DNA of 64,000 nt from Panonychus citri (lineage: Eukaryota > Arthropoda > Arachnida > Trombidiformes > Tetranychidae), in NCBI RefSeq assembly GCF_014898815.1, contig NW_026515433.1, positions 1,014,501-1,078,500 on the forward strand, read 5' to 3'. The notes beneath the pieces are model-generated. The model was not told the DNA's origin. It saw only the letters and a list, made by a program, of their open reading frames with translations, and ran no database searches. Positions 34,068-45,200 of the stretch are shown piece by piece. Position 1 is the stretch's first letter, and each line of letters opens with the position of its first letter. The translations under genes were made by a program, and so were the position numbers.

Positions 34068-34713
34068 CTAAATGGCTTTTAGAAGCTGAATTACAATGGA
34101 ACTGAGAAGGTTTTTAAACCATGTAAACATTCAATGATCATTGTTGTAAATTTTGATGGCGCTCATTGTTGCGGTTGTTTTCGTAAACAACATTTGATTT
34201 AATTGTTGATTGTTGATTAACAACAATTATCATTTTGATTAATTGATATTCATTGCTGATGATGATGGTAAACAACAACAACAACAACAACAACAAGGTT
34301 AATCAATCATTAGCTTTTGATGGTGATGGTTCAACTTAATAATTATGTTTGTTTTAATTTAATTTAATAAAGTTAATTTGTTTTATTTTAAATTAATTAA
34401 ATTTTAAATCAAGTTGATTTAGTTAATTAATTTAATTTCAGGGATCGATTTGGTGTATTTCCAAGGAAGTGAATTAATTGGAATTCATATTTTGTGAAAT
34501 ATCACTAATCGTTTCCATTGTTGAAATTTCTGGCTGTTATTGCTGCTGCTGCTGTCCCACCTTATAAGTCGACAGGATTATCATCTGTCGGTGATAATCT
34601 TTTGCTGTTACCGTTACTTTTGTTTATTCCTGTTTACTGGATTTTCTCTACTGGTTACGAATTTTGTTCCAAACATTATTCAGTGAGCCTGCTTCTAGAG
34701 CTGCTCCTTGATC
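34068..34713. other. AT-rich spacer with AAC microsatellite
   Basis: Nothing coding is supported. It includes an (AAC)n run at 34270-34296. The plus-strand open frame that starts at 34518 overlaps the endonuclease fragment and has no family features. Confidence 0.5.
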
Positions 34714-35298
34714 TTATTCGGCTAAGACAAGAAGTAAAAAATTCATTAATGAGGACATTAAATTGCATATCAATTTTACATGCTTATTTTTGCGGGTTGA
34801 ATAGATTGCAAAGATATAAAAATGATCACCAGTGTTTAATGTTGCTCGTATATCTTCATCCTTATTTGAATGTTTTTCAATCTTCACTATTGACGAACAA
34901 ATTAAATAATCTATAGAGGAGGACCCTTGCGTACTTCTGAACGTCATAAAATCTGGAGGGATAATTGATTTGATTACAGTTAAAGTAACAAACTCGCTCA
35001 AATAGCTCTTATCAGGAGTAAGTGTACCACCAGCAAACGGATTGGCGATGTTCAAATCACCTAAAAAAATCAATGCTTCAATTACTTCTTTGGCCATTTC
35101 GCAGCAATACATAGTCACTTGCCTCAACAGAAGTGTTTTTTCCGCTCTTGTGAGGTGTTCTCGAAAATAGGCACTGATTGCTGCGATCCTCCGTCCAGGT
35201 TGAAATTCAATCATGGCTCTTGTGATACAATGTGGGCCCAATGGATACTCTTTAACATTAACTTTTCCAAAAATTGCCATCAAAAGTCGATTCAGCAA
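34714..35298 (-). pseudogene. endonuclease domain fragment of a non-LTR retrotransposon
   Basis: A 194-residue frame with the endonuclease/exonuclease/phosphatase fold signature: RRIAAISAYF, then the metal-binding LGDLNIANPF (residues about 97-106), then SSSIDYLICSS and TGDHFYI, the usual SIDY and (S/G)DH catalytic motifs. In LINE ORF2 proteins this domain nicks the target. The N-terminal part is missing and no reverse transcriptase follows; downstream is AT-rich sequence. Helentron-type elements also carry such a domain, but this one lies opposite to the Helitron remnant. It abuts the right 434-bp repeat. Confidence 0.7.
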
Positions 35299-35337
35299 TG
35301 TACAAGATCATTTAATAATATTTATTCATTTTTAATT

Positions 35338-35771
35338 ATTTTCGTGATCAACTTATTAATAATTCTAGTCTCAAGATAATTTTCAGTTAAACTGCAAAGT
35401 GTAAATTGCCTTATAATTAAATATTCATCGTCTTTCCTAAATCCATTTGAATATCACAATCATACAGTTGTATTTCAATTCATCATCATCAAAATAAATT
35501 CACACTTTTTGTAGTATTTATTACAATTAAATAAAATAATCTCTCGAGTGTTAAGAAAGTTTTTCAAACTTTTATTCAACAGTTTTCATATTAGCTTCAT
35601 CTTCACTGTCTTCGTCGTCGTTATTATCAAGACAATCATCTTCATATTGAGTGAGAAGCATTTGTTCAACTGTATCCGGCATTTCAACCCCTTTGGTCTC
35701 AGGTAACACAATAACCGAAAGCGCCGCAATCGTGGACGGTACTGATAACCAAATGAAAGTGACCTTTAAGC
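35338..35771 (+). repeat. right copy of 434-bp host direct repeat
   Basis: Near-identical to 22264-22697; here it is joined to a complete SLC22 gene, so this copy has the ancestral right-hand context while the left copy has the ancestral left-hand context (cadherin end). Confidence 0.9.
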
Positions 35772-37434
35772 TAGTGAGTGCAGTCTAAAATTAAGATGAA
35801 CAATTAGTATCGATATGATTAGAGCTCTGATCTGACTTACTAGTTGATTGATAAACGGTCCAAGAGTTGCAGCCAATTCTGCGGCCAAAGTACAAACTCC
35901 GGTTCCGAGGTTTCTAATACTGGTCGGAAAAACTTCCGGTGTGTAAACATAGAGTGTATTGTGCAGGACACCATTACAAAAAGTAGCGAAGGCTAGAAAA
36001 AAGACCTTAATAGTGAGCGAAGCGGTGGACTGGGACAAAAAGAAAGCAAAATATACATATAAAACAGCGTTCGTAGCAAAGAAAGTGACCAATAAAACTT
36101 TTCGTCGATAATTGTCCGCCCTGAGGGTCATTAGAAGCACCGATGTTGATGTGAATGAGCTAATAACCGCATTGTTAAGCCAAATGTTACCAGGAATATC
36201 GAGTGTACAATAATGTAAAGAAGAACCAGCAAATGTCCTTAAGAACCAGATGAAACATAGAATTAGAACTAATCGAGTAGTTCGATAGTGTAAAAATAGA
36301 GAAGACATTCCGAGTTTTTTGACTCTACTAAATTTACTGAGATTTTCTTTCAGCTTGTTGAACTTTTCCTCGAATTGATCTTCGTCCATTTGAATTGAAG
36401 TAAATTTCCTCAAGGTTAATTTGGCTTCTTCCGTTTTCCCTGAAACCAATTGCCACCGAGGTGATTCAGGAAGATATTTGATCAACCAGAGACAAAAAAA
36501 TTGATAAATCGTCGTCATCATATAAATAAACCGAAACGAAGCAACGAAATATGTAACAAAGATCATAAACAAGGTCGATCCGTGCCAGAATGAATCGTAC
36601 CAGAACATGACCTTAGCTCGATAACGAGGATCAACCGATTCCATCACTAGTTAAGACAAAATTTTTTGCTCTCATTATAAGGTAACGAAAATTTTCAAAG
36701 CTCGAACTTGAAACTTACTCAAAATAATCGTACAAAGAGATCGACCAAACCCTCCGATTCCATGAATGAATCGAATACAAATAAACAAAGGTAAACTTAT
36801 TGTAAATATAAGTAAAAGTTCACAAATAATTTCAATTAAAATACAAAATTTAATTGCAAACTTGCGACCCAATTTATCAGAAAGATGACCAATAGTAAAT
36901 CCAGCAAATGCTTGACCAGCAACATAAGCGGCTAAGGTAACTGATCGTAACCAATACCGTTCACAGATTAACAGCCACTTAAATGATCAATCAAATTGGT
37001 AAAATTATAAATGATGACAACAACAACAATTAACTAATTATCTTCTTACCTCACTAGAGATCGACACCCGATCCGAATTGAAATACCAAGTTTCACAATT
37101 CTCTAAATCAACAAATGAACATTTATCTTCTTGTAAAATAATCTGAAACGATATATCAAGAGGTAACTGGTTAGTTAATTGCTCGTTAATTGTTGTATAT
37201 TACCTGAGATCCATTAATCGTCTCACAAATTAAATCATCTTTAACTGAATAATAAAACAATGATGAATTGTTGAAAGGAGATACAACATAAATTAACCCA
37301 ATTAAAGCAAATAAACGTTTCTGAAAAGGTCCCCAGGAACCAATTAAATCAGAAATATTAACAATCCGATTATGATTAAGAAGTGATTTGCTTGATTGTA
37401 ACATTTTCAAGACAATTAATTTACACTCAATCAA
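35572..37434 (-). CDS. SLC22-type transporter A (five exons, one frame break)
   Basis: Organic ion transporter of the major facilitator superfamily, expected in the plasma membrane with about 12 TM helices. Exons on the minus strand: 37434-37204, 37142-37050, 36978-36719, 36646-35841, 35784-35572. Family marks in order: NISDLIGSWGPFQKRLF at the start, an extracellular loop with cysteines (DKCSFVDLENC), LGRKF of the inter-helix loop, PESPRWQL, YTPEVFPTSIRN and LPETKG near the end, then an acidic tail. The start may be 37434 or the Met at 37404. In exon 3 the expected CERYW reads with one extra A (TTT at 36960-36962 on the plus strand), which breaks frame; the paralogues have none. This is either an assembly indel or a disabled gene. 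The substrate is unknown. Confidence 0.85.
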
Positions 37435-37673
37435 TTAGTTGTAAGCATGGTGTTTTAATCACTGTTAAACTATTACATTCAACAATAAAGCTAAATGAAA
37501 GATACAATTTACTCAGTTGGATTTACAATCAATGTAAACAATTAATTGTGACGTTCAAATTGTAACTGTGGCAATTTATTTAGTTGATTGAAAAACTGTC
37601 TTGATCATTAGCAATTAAAAAAGTTAAAGGTAATAAAATCAATACGAGGTGAATACAAATGATGCAAGAAAAA

Positions 37674-39726
37674 TTAACAATCTCGATTTAAATTGTTTCC
37701 TGGTTGAGTTTTTTTATCAGAATTAATTTTAATCATCTCTTCAATTGTATCGGGTATTTCTTGGCCTTTGGTCTCAGGTAATAAAGTGGTAAATGCAGCA
37801 GCAATTACACCAGGAATCGTTAGGACAATTAAGGTTACCTTTAAATTGTACGAGGCAGTCTGAGGAAAGGACAATCTAAATTAGTTTGGTTTTGATAATT
37901 AAGATGTTCATCTTTGATTACTTACAATTTGGTTGATGAAAGTGCCAGAAATTGAAGCGATTTTATCAATCGATGAGCAAATGCCAACTCCAGCATTACG
38001 AATTTGGGTTGGAAATACTTCCGGTGTGTAGGTGTAAATAACTGAATAAGTTGCGGAGATGAAACAATTGCCCAAGGCTATGAAAATAATCATTGGAAAC
38101 ATTTTATCAGAATCTGCGAAAGGTATTGATAAACCTAAAGAAATCGTGGTCAAGATTAATCCAACAATTAACATGACCTTACGACGATACTTGTCTACTG
38201 AGTAGGTCATGTAGAGATTGGTGATCGCTGCGAATCCAGTGAATATTGAATTATTGATGAATACTGATGAGGATAAATCGAAGGATAAATAATAAATTCC
38301 GTCTTCAACAAATGATCTGAGAAGCCAAATGACCGACAAGCAGATGAATATTTTACTCGTTTGCTTATATTTGAAAAGAGTGAAAAAATTAGCACTTGAT
38401 TGTTGTTCTTTCATTTGTTCCTGATAATTATTTAAATTGTTACAAAGAGAATCAAATTTTTCCCTGAAAGTATCGTCATCAAAGGTTGAGTATTGTCTCA
38501 GTAATCGACCTGCGTCCTCCTTGTTTCCAGAAATGAGCTGCCATCGAGGCGATTCTGGCAAATGATAGATCGCAATTAGAGATAACAATTGGTAAATTGT
38601 TATACCGATGAAAATGTAACGGTAATTAAGGACATAGTAACAGGTAATTATCATCAGGTAGGTGGATGAGTACCAAAGCCATTCAAAGCTAATCACCATT
38701 GAGCCTCTTATGTTTGGACCAACATTTTCCATACCTATGTAATGACAGCAATTAGAATGACAATTAAAAGCAAATCAACCGACACCATTCAATGGATCGT
38801 ATTAATTGTGTGACTAAACCAAGGACAATATTTACAATTACTTTTAATTGCTTTATGAGTTAACTCTTCATTTACGATCTAAATTGTTTCAAATTGTTTC
38901 AACTTGAAATGTATAATTGAACATTGAATCTTATCCAATGATAATCATACTAATCTTTTAATGTTCACAAGTGAATTATGATCATTATTGTAGATGTTGA
39001 TATGATTATTTAGAATTTATTTTCCATCCTGATTAAGTTAATTGGTGTTTACTCACAAAGGATTAAGGCAACGATATAACGACCGTAACCACCGATTCCG
39101 TCAATTATTCTGAATCCAATGAAAAGGTACAAATTTTGGGTGAAAATGATTCCAAGTTGACTGATTATCTCCAAGATAACTGAACATGTTAAGGCAAATT
39201 TCCTACCAAATCTATCGGAAACATAGCCGATCACTATTCCAGAAATTAAGTAACCAAAGACATAGACCGAAAGAGTAAATGACCTTAACCAATACCTTTC
39301 ACAGATTAGATTCCACTGTAGTAATTAGGTTAATCTCTTGATAGTATTTAAGGTTAACAATTAATGATCAACTTACTTCTCGTGAAATTGTGATCCGATC
39401 TGATGAATATCCCCAAGATGAACATGAATCCAATTCACTGAATGAACATTTATCCGCCGTCAAGTGAATCTATTGGATGATGAATCAATTCTAAGAATCA
39501 TTGTCCACTTAATTGTCCAACTTACCTTAGTATCGTTACTTGTTGAGCACCAAAGATCATCTTTCAAAGCATAATAAGAGAGTCCAAGGTAATTGAACGG
39601 AGCGACAATGTAGACGATTCCAAGTAGAATGAAAATTTTCCTTTGCAATGGTCCCCAAGATCCAATTAGATCAGAAACATTTGACACTTTATTTATTTCC
39701 AGATCATTTTCCATTGTGGTTGACAT
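37674..39726 (-). CDS. SLC22-type transporter B (five exons, intact)
   Basis: Exons 39726-39526, 39469-39377, 39315-39057, 38734-37926, 37859-37674, all with GT-AG borders and continuous frame, giving about 516 residues, a normal size for the family. Motifs: NVSDLIGSWGPLQRKIF, DKCSFSELDSC in the first outer loop, CERYWLRSF then DRFGRKFALT, PESPRWQLISG, YTPEVFPTQIRN, LPETKGQEIPDTIEEM. Exon sizes 93 and 259 are shared with the neighbours, so the three genes arose by tandem duplication. The substrate cannot be read from sequence; relatives move organic cations, anions or carnitine. Confidence 0.93.
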
Positions 39727-40389
39727 GATTAACTAATTGTCTTCTATCATGTAATCAAGTAATTGAGATGGAATACAAACTAGAAAAAGGGATTAACTTG
39801 TATTCTAACAACATTGTGATAAATATAAACAGTATTGATGAATCTTTTTGATTGTTATGATTAACTACTTTTCACCATGTGATTTACACGTCACAATCAC
39901 TTTGATTTCAAGTGGTATTAATGATTAAAAGATTTTATTGATTTTTGATTAACCCTTTTTAATTTTGATTAGAAATTTTGATTCATCGATCTATTGTAAT
40001 TTATATAACTTGACGACTTCGAAATTGATTTTCTTGTTTATTTTCAATCGGAATGATAAAAGTTGAAAGAAATGTGATTTGAATAGAGCGCGAAAACCTG
40101 GAATCAACTGTAACTTCACTTTGTCAGAGTTTCTGAATATTCCCAATGTGAATTATCATGGAAATGGGAAAGAAAAGCGGATCTCTGGCCTTTCTCGAAG
40201 ACCCAAAATTAGGTCGAACTGAGCTTCATCATCGCTGTTGTATTATCGAAACCAATGAACAATTAAGTCAAGTTAATGTTTCTCTCTATCCATAAGTATC
40301 TTTACATTAGATTGTATGATGATTTGAATAATAAGATTAGACAACAAGTAATAATGAATTTTTAGACGTTTAATTATTGGTAATTGTTT
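39727..40389. other. intergenic region between transporters B and C
   Basis: AT-rich, no open frame of note. It should contain the promoter of gene B (minus strand) and the 3' end of gene C. Confidence 0.5.
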
Positions 40390-42285
40390 TCATTCAATTT
40401 CATTCGAATGCATATCAATCATCCCTTCAACGGTATCAGGTATCTCTTTGCCCTTCGTCTCTGGTAACAATATCGCAGCTGATGCTCCAATTAGACCCAT
40501 GATAGAAAAAAGTCCAAAAGTTAATTTAAGGCTCGTAATTGCTGTCTGATGATTAGAAACAAATACAACATTTGATTAACTTTATTCTCGTTGAAATCAG
40601 TAGGTTAGGTAGTCATTAGGCTTGGAATATTCTTGGTGAGACTTACTAATTGTGCTAAAAATGGCGCAGAAATCGACGCCATTCGAGCCGCTACTGAACA
40701 AGTTCCAACTCCAAGATGTCGGATGTTTGTTGGAAAAACTTCTGATGTGTAAATGTAAATTAGACTGAACAAAGATGAGGCTGTGAATCGACCTGAAGTG
40801 ATGAGGATCATTCGAGGTATAATGTAATCATGAGATTCGACGAAGGCAATTGAGGCACAAAGTAACACTGAGGTTCCCAAGAACATTACAATAAGCATTG
40901 ACTTTCGTTTGAATGAGTCAACTTTCCAGGTCATAAATAGATTTGAGGCAAAAGATGATGTCATAAAAATCCCGTTATTAATGAAAACGTTGCCTGATAA
41001 ATCAAGTGTACTGTAAGCAAGACCGAAGCCAATGAATGCGGTAAGAAACCAGATCAAATACAGAGCGAAACAAAACTTAGCTATTTTAGGTACTCGGAAC
41101 AGGTCGAAAATTCCCATTTGATCTTTTGATTCAGTTTCGGAGATTAAATATTCGCGCAATTTGTCGAGTTTACGAGCAAATAGAACATTCTCATATTCAT
41201 CAATTTCATCCACTTCGACCTTTTCAGCTTGTAATTTGAGTCTTTTTTTACTTTCGCGTTTCTTTGCATAGTAACGCAAAGTTTTCTTAGCACTATCTAC
41301 TTTGCCAACGACCAACTGCCAACGCGCTGATTCAGGCACAAACATCAAGACTCCAATACACATAATCTGAAACACCATTGATCCCATGTAAATATACCTG
41401 AATTCAAGGATATTGTAGGTAACAAACAACATGACGACTTCGCCAACGAACCAAATCCAATCGTAACTAACGACAATCCGACCACGAAGTTTGGGTCCAA
41501 CACTTTCCAAAACTATTCCAAACATAGAAAACACAAGTTATCATCTCATCTCGAGATCGGCACAATACATACGTAAGATAAGTGAGGCCAAAAAGCGTCC
41601 ATATCCACCGATACCATGAATGACCCGAATCGCGATGAACACATAGACATTTGGTGCTAAAACAAGTCCAAAAGAAGTGATAATCTCAAGACATATACAG
41701 AAAAGAATAGCAAATTTCCTTCCTAGTTTATCTGATATACAACCAACCAGAAGACCAGAGATCATATAGCCAACTTGATAAGCCGAAAGGACAACTGATC
41801 GAAGCCAATATCGTTCACAAACCAAATTCCACTAGAACAATTAACAAAAACACAATCATGATTGAGTTTCTCGTTCAATCAACTACAATCAACTTACCTC
41901 TTTGGTAACCGTTGTCCTTGTTATGTTATGATACCAAGAGGAACACGAATTCAACTGATCAAATGAACATTTATCAGCTGCAATTGAAATCTATCGATAA
42001 ACAATCAATTAAAATAAACGAAAATTATTCTCTAATCATGATTACCTGTGATCCATCCGATTGAACACAAACTAAATCACTTTTAAGTGCATAATAAAAT
42101 AGACTCGCATTGTTATAAGGTGAAGCACAATAAATGACACCGAGCAGAAAAAACAAACGCTTTTGAAGTGGTCCCCAAGAGCCAATTAGGTCAGAAACAT
42201 GTTCGATCCGTTCTTGACTTAAACTGTAACGATATTTATCGTTAATCGGTTTTAATTCAGTTTCCATCGAGTTAATTGTTGCCAT
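40390..42285 (-). CDS. SLC22-type transporter C (five exons, intact)
   Basis: Exons 42285-42046, 41990-41898, 41831-41573, 41512-40647, 40545-40390, frame continuous, about 538 residues. It is the most upstream member of the tandem array. Motifs: HVSDLIGSWGPLQKRLF, DKCSFDQLNSC, CERYWLRSV, DKLGRKFAI, PESARWQLVVG, YTSEVFPTNIRH, LPETKGKEIPDTVEGM. The central cytoplasmic loop is longer and more charged than in A and B (KKRESKKRLKLQAEKVEVDE). A different substrate from A and B is possible but not shown. Confidence 0.93.
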
Positions 42286-45200
42286 TAACGTCTATCCAAA
42301 TTCACCAAATGAAGTAACTACCAGGGTACATTTGGAAGTCCATTGGAAACGATTGAACGATTTTAGAATTTTTTTTCCTTCTCCTCTTTAATTCCAACAA
42401 TTAGGAACAATCAAAGTTTTATTTGATTAAAACTAATGATCCTAGATGCCTTGGATCTATTTAAATTAATTGCAATTAACTTTGTTAGCATCTCGTGAAT
42501 GTATCAATGGTTTAATGAAAACCTTTTTTTCACTTCTTCAATCAAATACAATTTAATCAACTCCAATTAAGTTAACTAATCAACATAGCAAAAAAAGTTA
42601 TCTGATTGAAAAGCAGAAAAAAAAACTCTTTCATATCATTAAATTTACTAATGATAATTCAACAATTAACTTAACCATCAAGGTTATTCAATGAGTGAGA
42701 AACAATCAACAAGACTTTCACTCAGTTGACAACAATTAATTGTAACTGTCAACAGATTAATCAAATCATAATTTATAATCAAGAGGCTCTAAACTGCTCT
42801 TGAAAAAATTGACTTCACAATTTATGTCAAACAGATTCAACAATTTAATCTCGTTGATTAATTGCTGTTCATGTTAATCTTTCCAACTGATTTAATTTAA
42901 TTGACTCCAATTAGTTTGTATTCTACCCATGAGATGGCGCCACTTTATCCACAATTAGATTTTAATTGTAAACAATTAACTGAAAATTAAACATGAAAAT
43001 AATATTCATCAATCGATATTAATTGAAATCGAAACCAATTAATTGTCATTGAAATATTGAGACAGATAATGATGGTTATTAAAATAAGGAAATGAAAACA
43101 ATTAAAGGAAAAGTAAAGAGGCAATTGAATCAATAGCTCGACAATTGTTTCGTCTTGGAATCAATTTAATTTCAATTTAATTGCTCATCTGATTATCTTA
43201 TTGATTGATCGATGAATTTTCGATGACAATTTCAAATCATCAGAGGAGAGAAAATGAAAACGAGCAAGATTTGAATCGTCTCTCTTTTCATTCTGTTTTC
43301 AACTCGAAAAGATGATTAATCTCATCCGAATTAAACATTGAGGTAACAATTAGATAAACAATTTAGAGCAGTAATCAGTGGATAAGATAAGAGAATAATT
43401 AAATCTAATTGGAATAGAAAGAGAAAGCAGAATAACAAGTTTGAGAAGAAGAAAAAAAAAGAACTTGGAAAATCCCGTTTTTCAAGATCATTTTTTTTTT
43501 CTTCTTATTTTCTATTATCATGTAAAAGTTTTTTTTTCTTTAAGATGATGAAGCTTAAATAATAATAGAACCTTGTCTTTGGGTATTCGGCAGGATAGCA
43601 CAAAGAAAGCGATTCAGATGAATGAAAAGACTAGAACATTATTATCAATCGATGTTCCTGTTTACTTGTCAAGTCGAAAAGACTTTTATGAATCGATGAA
43701 CAAACCACGATAAGAACAAAGTTGTTTTCGATTGTGTAAAACTGACATTTTGCAACAATCATGATCATTAGTAAACGATAATGATGTGTGAGTGGAAAAG
43801 AATAACAATATTTCCGAGTAAAAATATTCGAAAATTGAGAATACGATTATTGTGATAATGTAAAATCCAAGTAAATTGTTAGTGAGAGAGAGGAAAAAAA
43901 ACAAGAACATGGGAGGATAAAGATGAGAATGAAGATGAAGATGAGGATTAGAACGATGAAGAAAAAAAGTTCTGAGGTGTATCCAAGAGTTTTAAGTTAC
44001 CTTTTTGTTTTTGTTTACCTTTTTTTTTCTTTGATACAAATCAGAAAGTGAGGTAATATTACTGATTTTTGAGCCTTGAGGCGATTTCCAACTATCCTTG
44101 TTTGTTAAGGTAAAATGTTCAGGTTGGTCAGCATTTTGATCATCATGATGATAACGATGATGATAACTGACGACCCATAATTTAGGTTGTTGTTTTGGGA
44201 GGTGACCCAAAGATCAACACTAATCAAAAAATTAATTTCAAGGTTGACCATTCATTGAATAGGGATAACATTTGAAACTATTTCATAATAATAGTACAAT
44301 AAGTTGTGGTCAGTATATCAATCGCCATTTCAATAAACAACAATTTTCAATCAACAATTTAGTTATCATGATTAACATGAAACAAACAAAAACTCATGAA
44401 TCTTTTATTTCAATATGAATAATTAATCAGACTGTTGAATCTCACGAGTAGATTTAATCACAATCAATGTAATCATGATCATCTTCAGTTAATAAACGTG
44501 ATGTAAAGTGTTCAGATTAACTTGATTATCATGATAATTGTTATCACAATTAAATCAAGGTGATCATTTGGTTATATTTTTTTTTCATTCTTTATTTGAT
44601 TTTTTGGTGATATTATTGATTACCTGGGAATAGACAAGGTGAATCAAATTGTATTAACATTTGATCACGATTTAAATTGAACTGATCAACACTAATCACA
44701 ATTAACCAAGTGAATACAATTCAAAATGAATCTCTAATGATAATTGATTCAACAAGAAATACAAAAAAAAACAAAAGGGTTGGCAAATAAAACAACAACA
44801 ACATCAACTTTTAATCTAATTAACTAAATTTGACCATTGAGTTAATTAAAACTGATTCGTTGGACAGGGAAGACAATTTAATGAAACAATTAGCATTCAA
44901 GCAATCAAATAAGTTACATGTAATGATGATAATCAACAACAACTTGAAACCGGCTTTCTTACCTTTCCCAGGTAACTTCCACTTTCTTTTCACTTTCTTT
45001 TCATCATCTCTTATCATCTTTATCATCATCATCATCCTCATCATCATCATCATCTTCATCGTGTTCTTCAGGTAAACATGTAAACAAGTTTATCAAGATA
45101 AAGTATCAACCGTAAATCGTTGTACCTTGATCACGTTCCAACGATTCTTGTAACGAAAATGAAAAGTTCCAACGAAAGTGAAAGTTTATCATTAATTGTT

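Noticed and set aside
34518..34916. 132-residue plus-strand frame
   Set aside because: It overlaps the endonuclease fragment, which carries catalytic motifs on the other strand.
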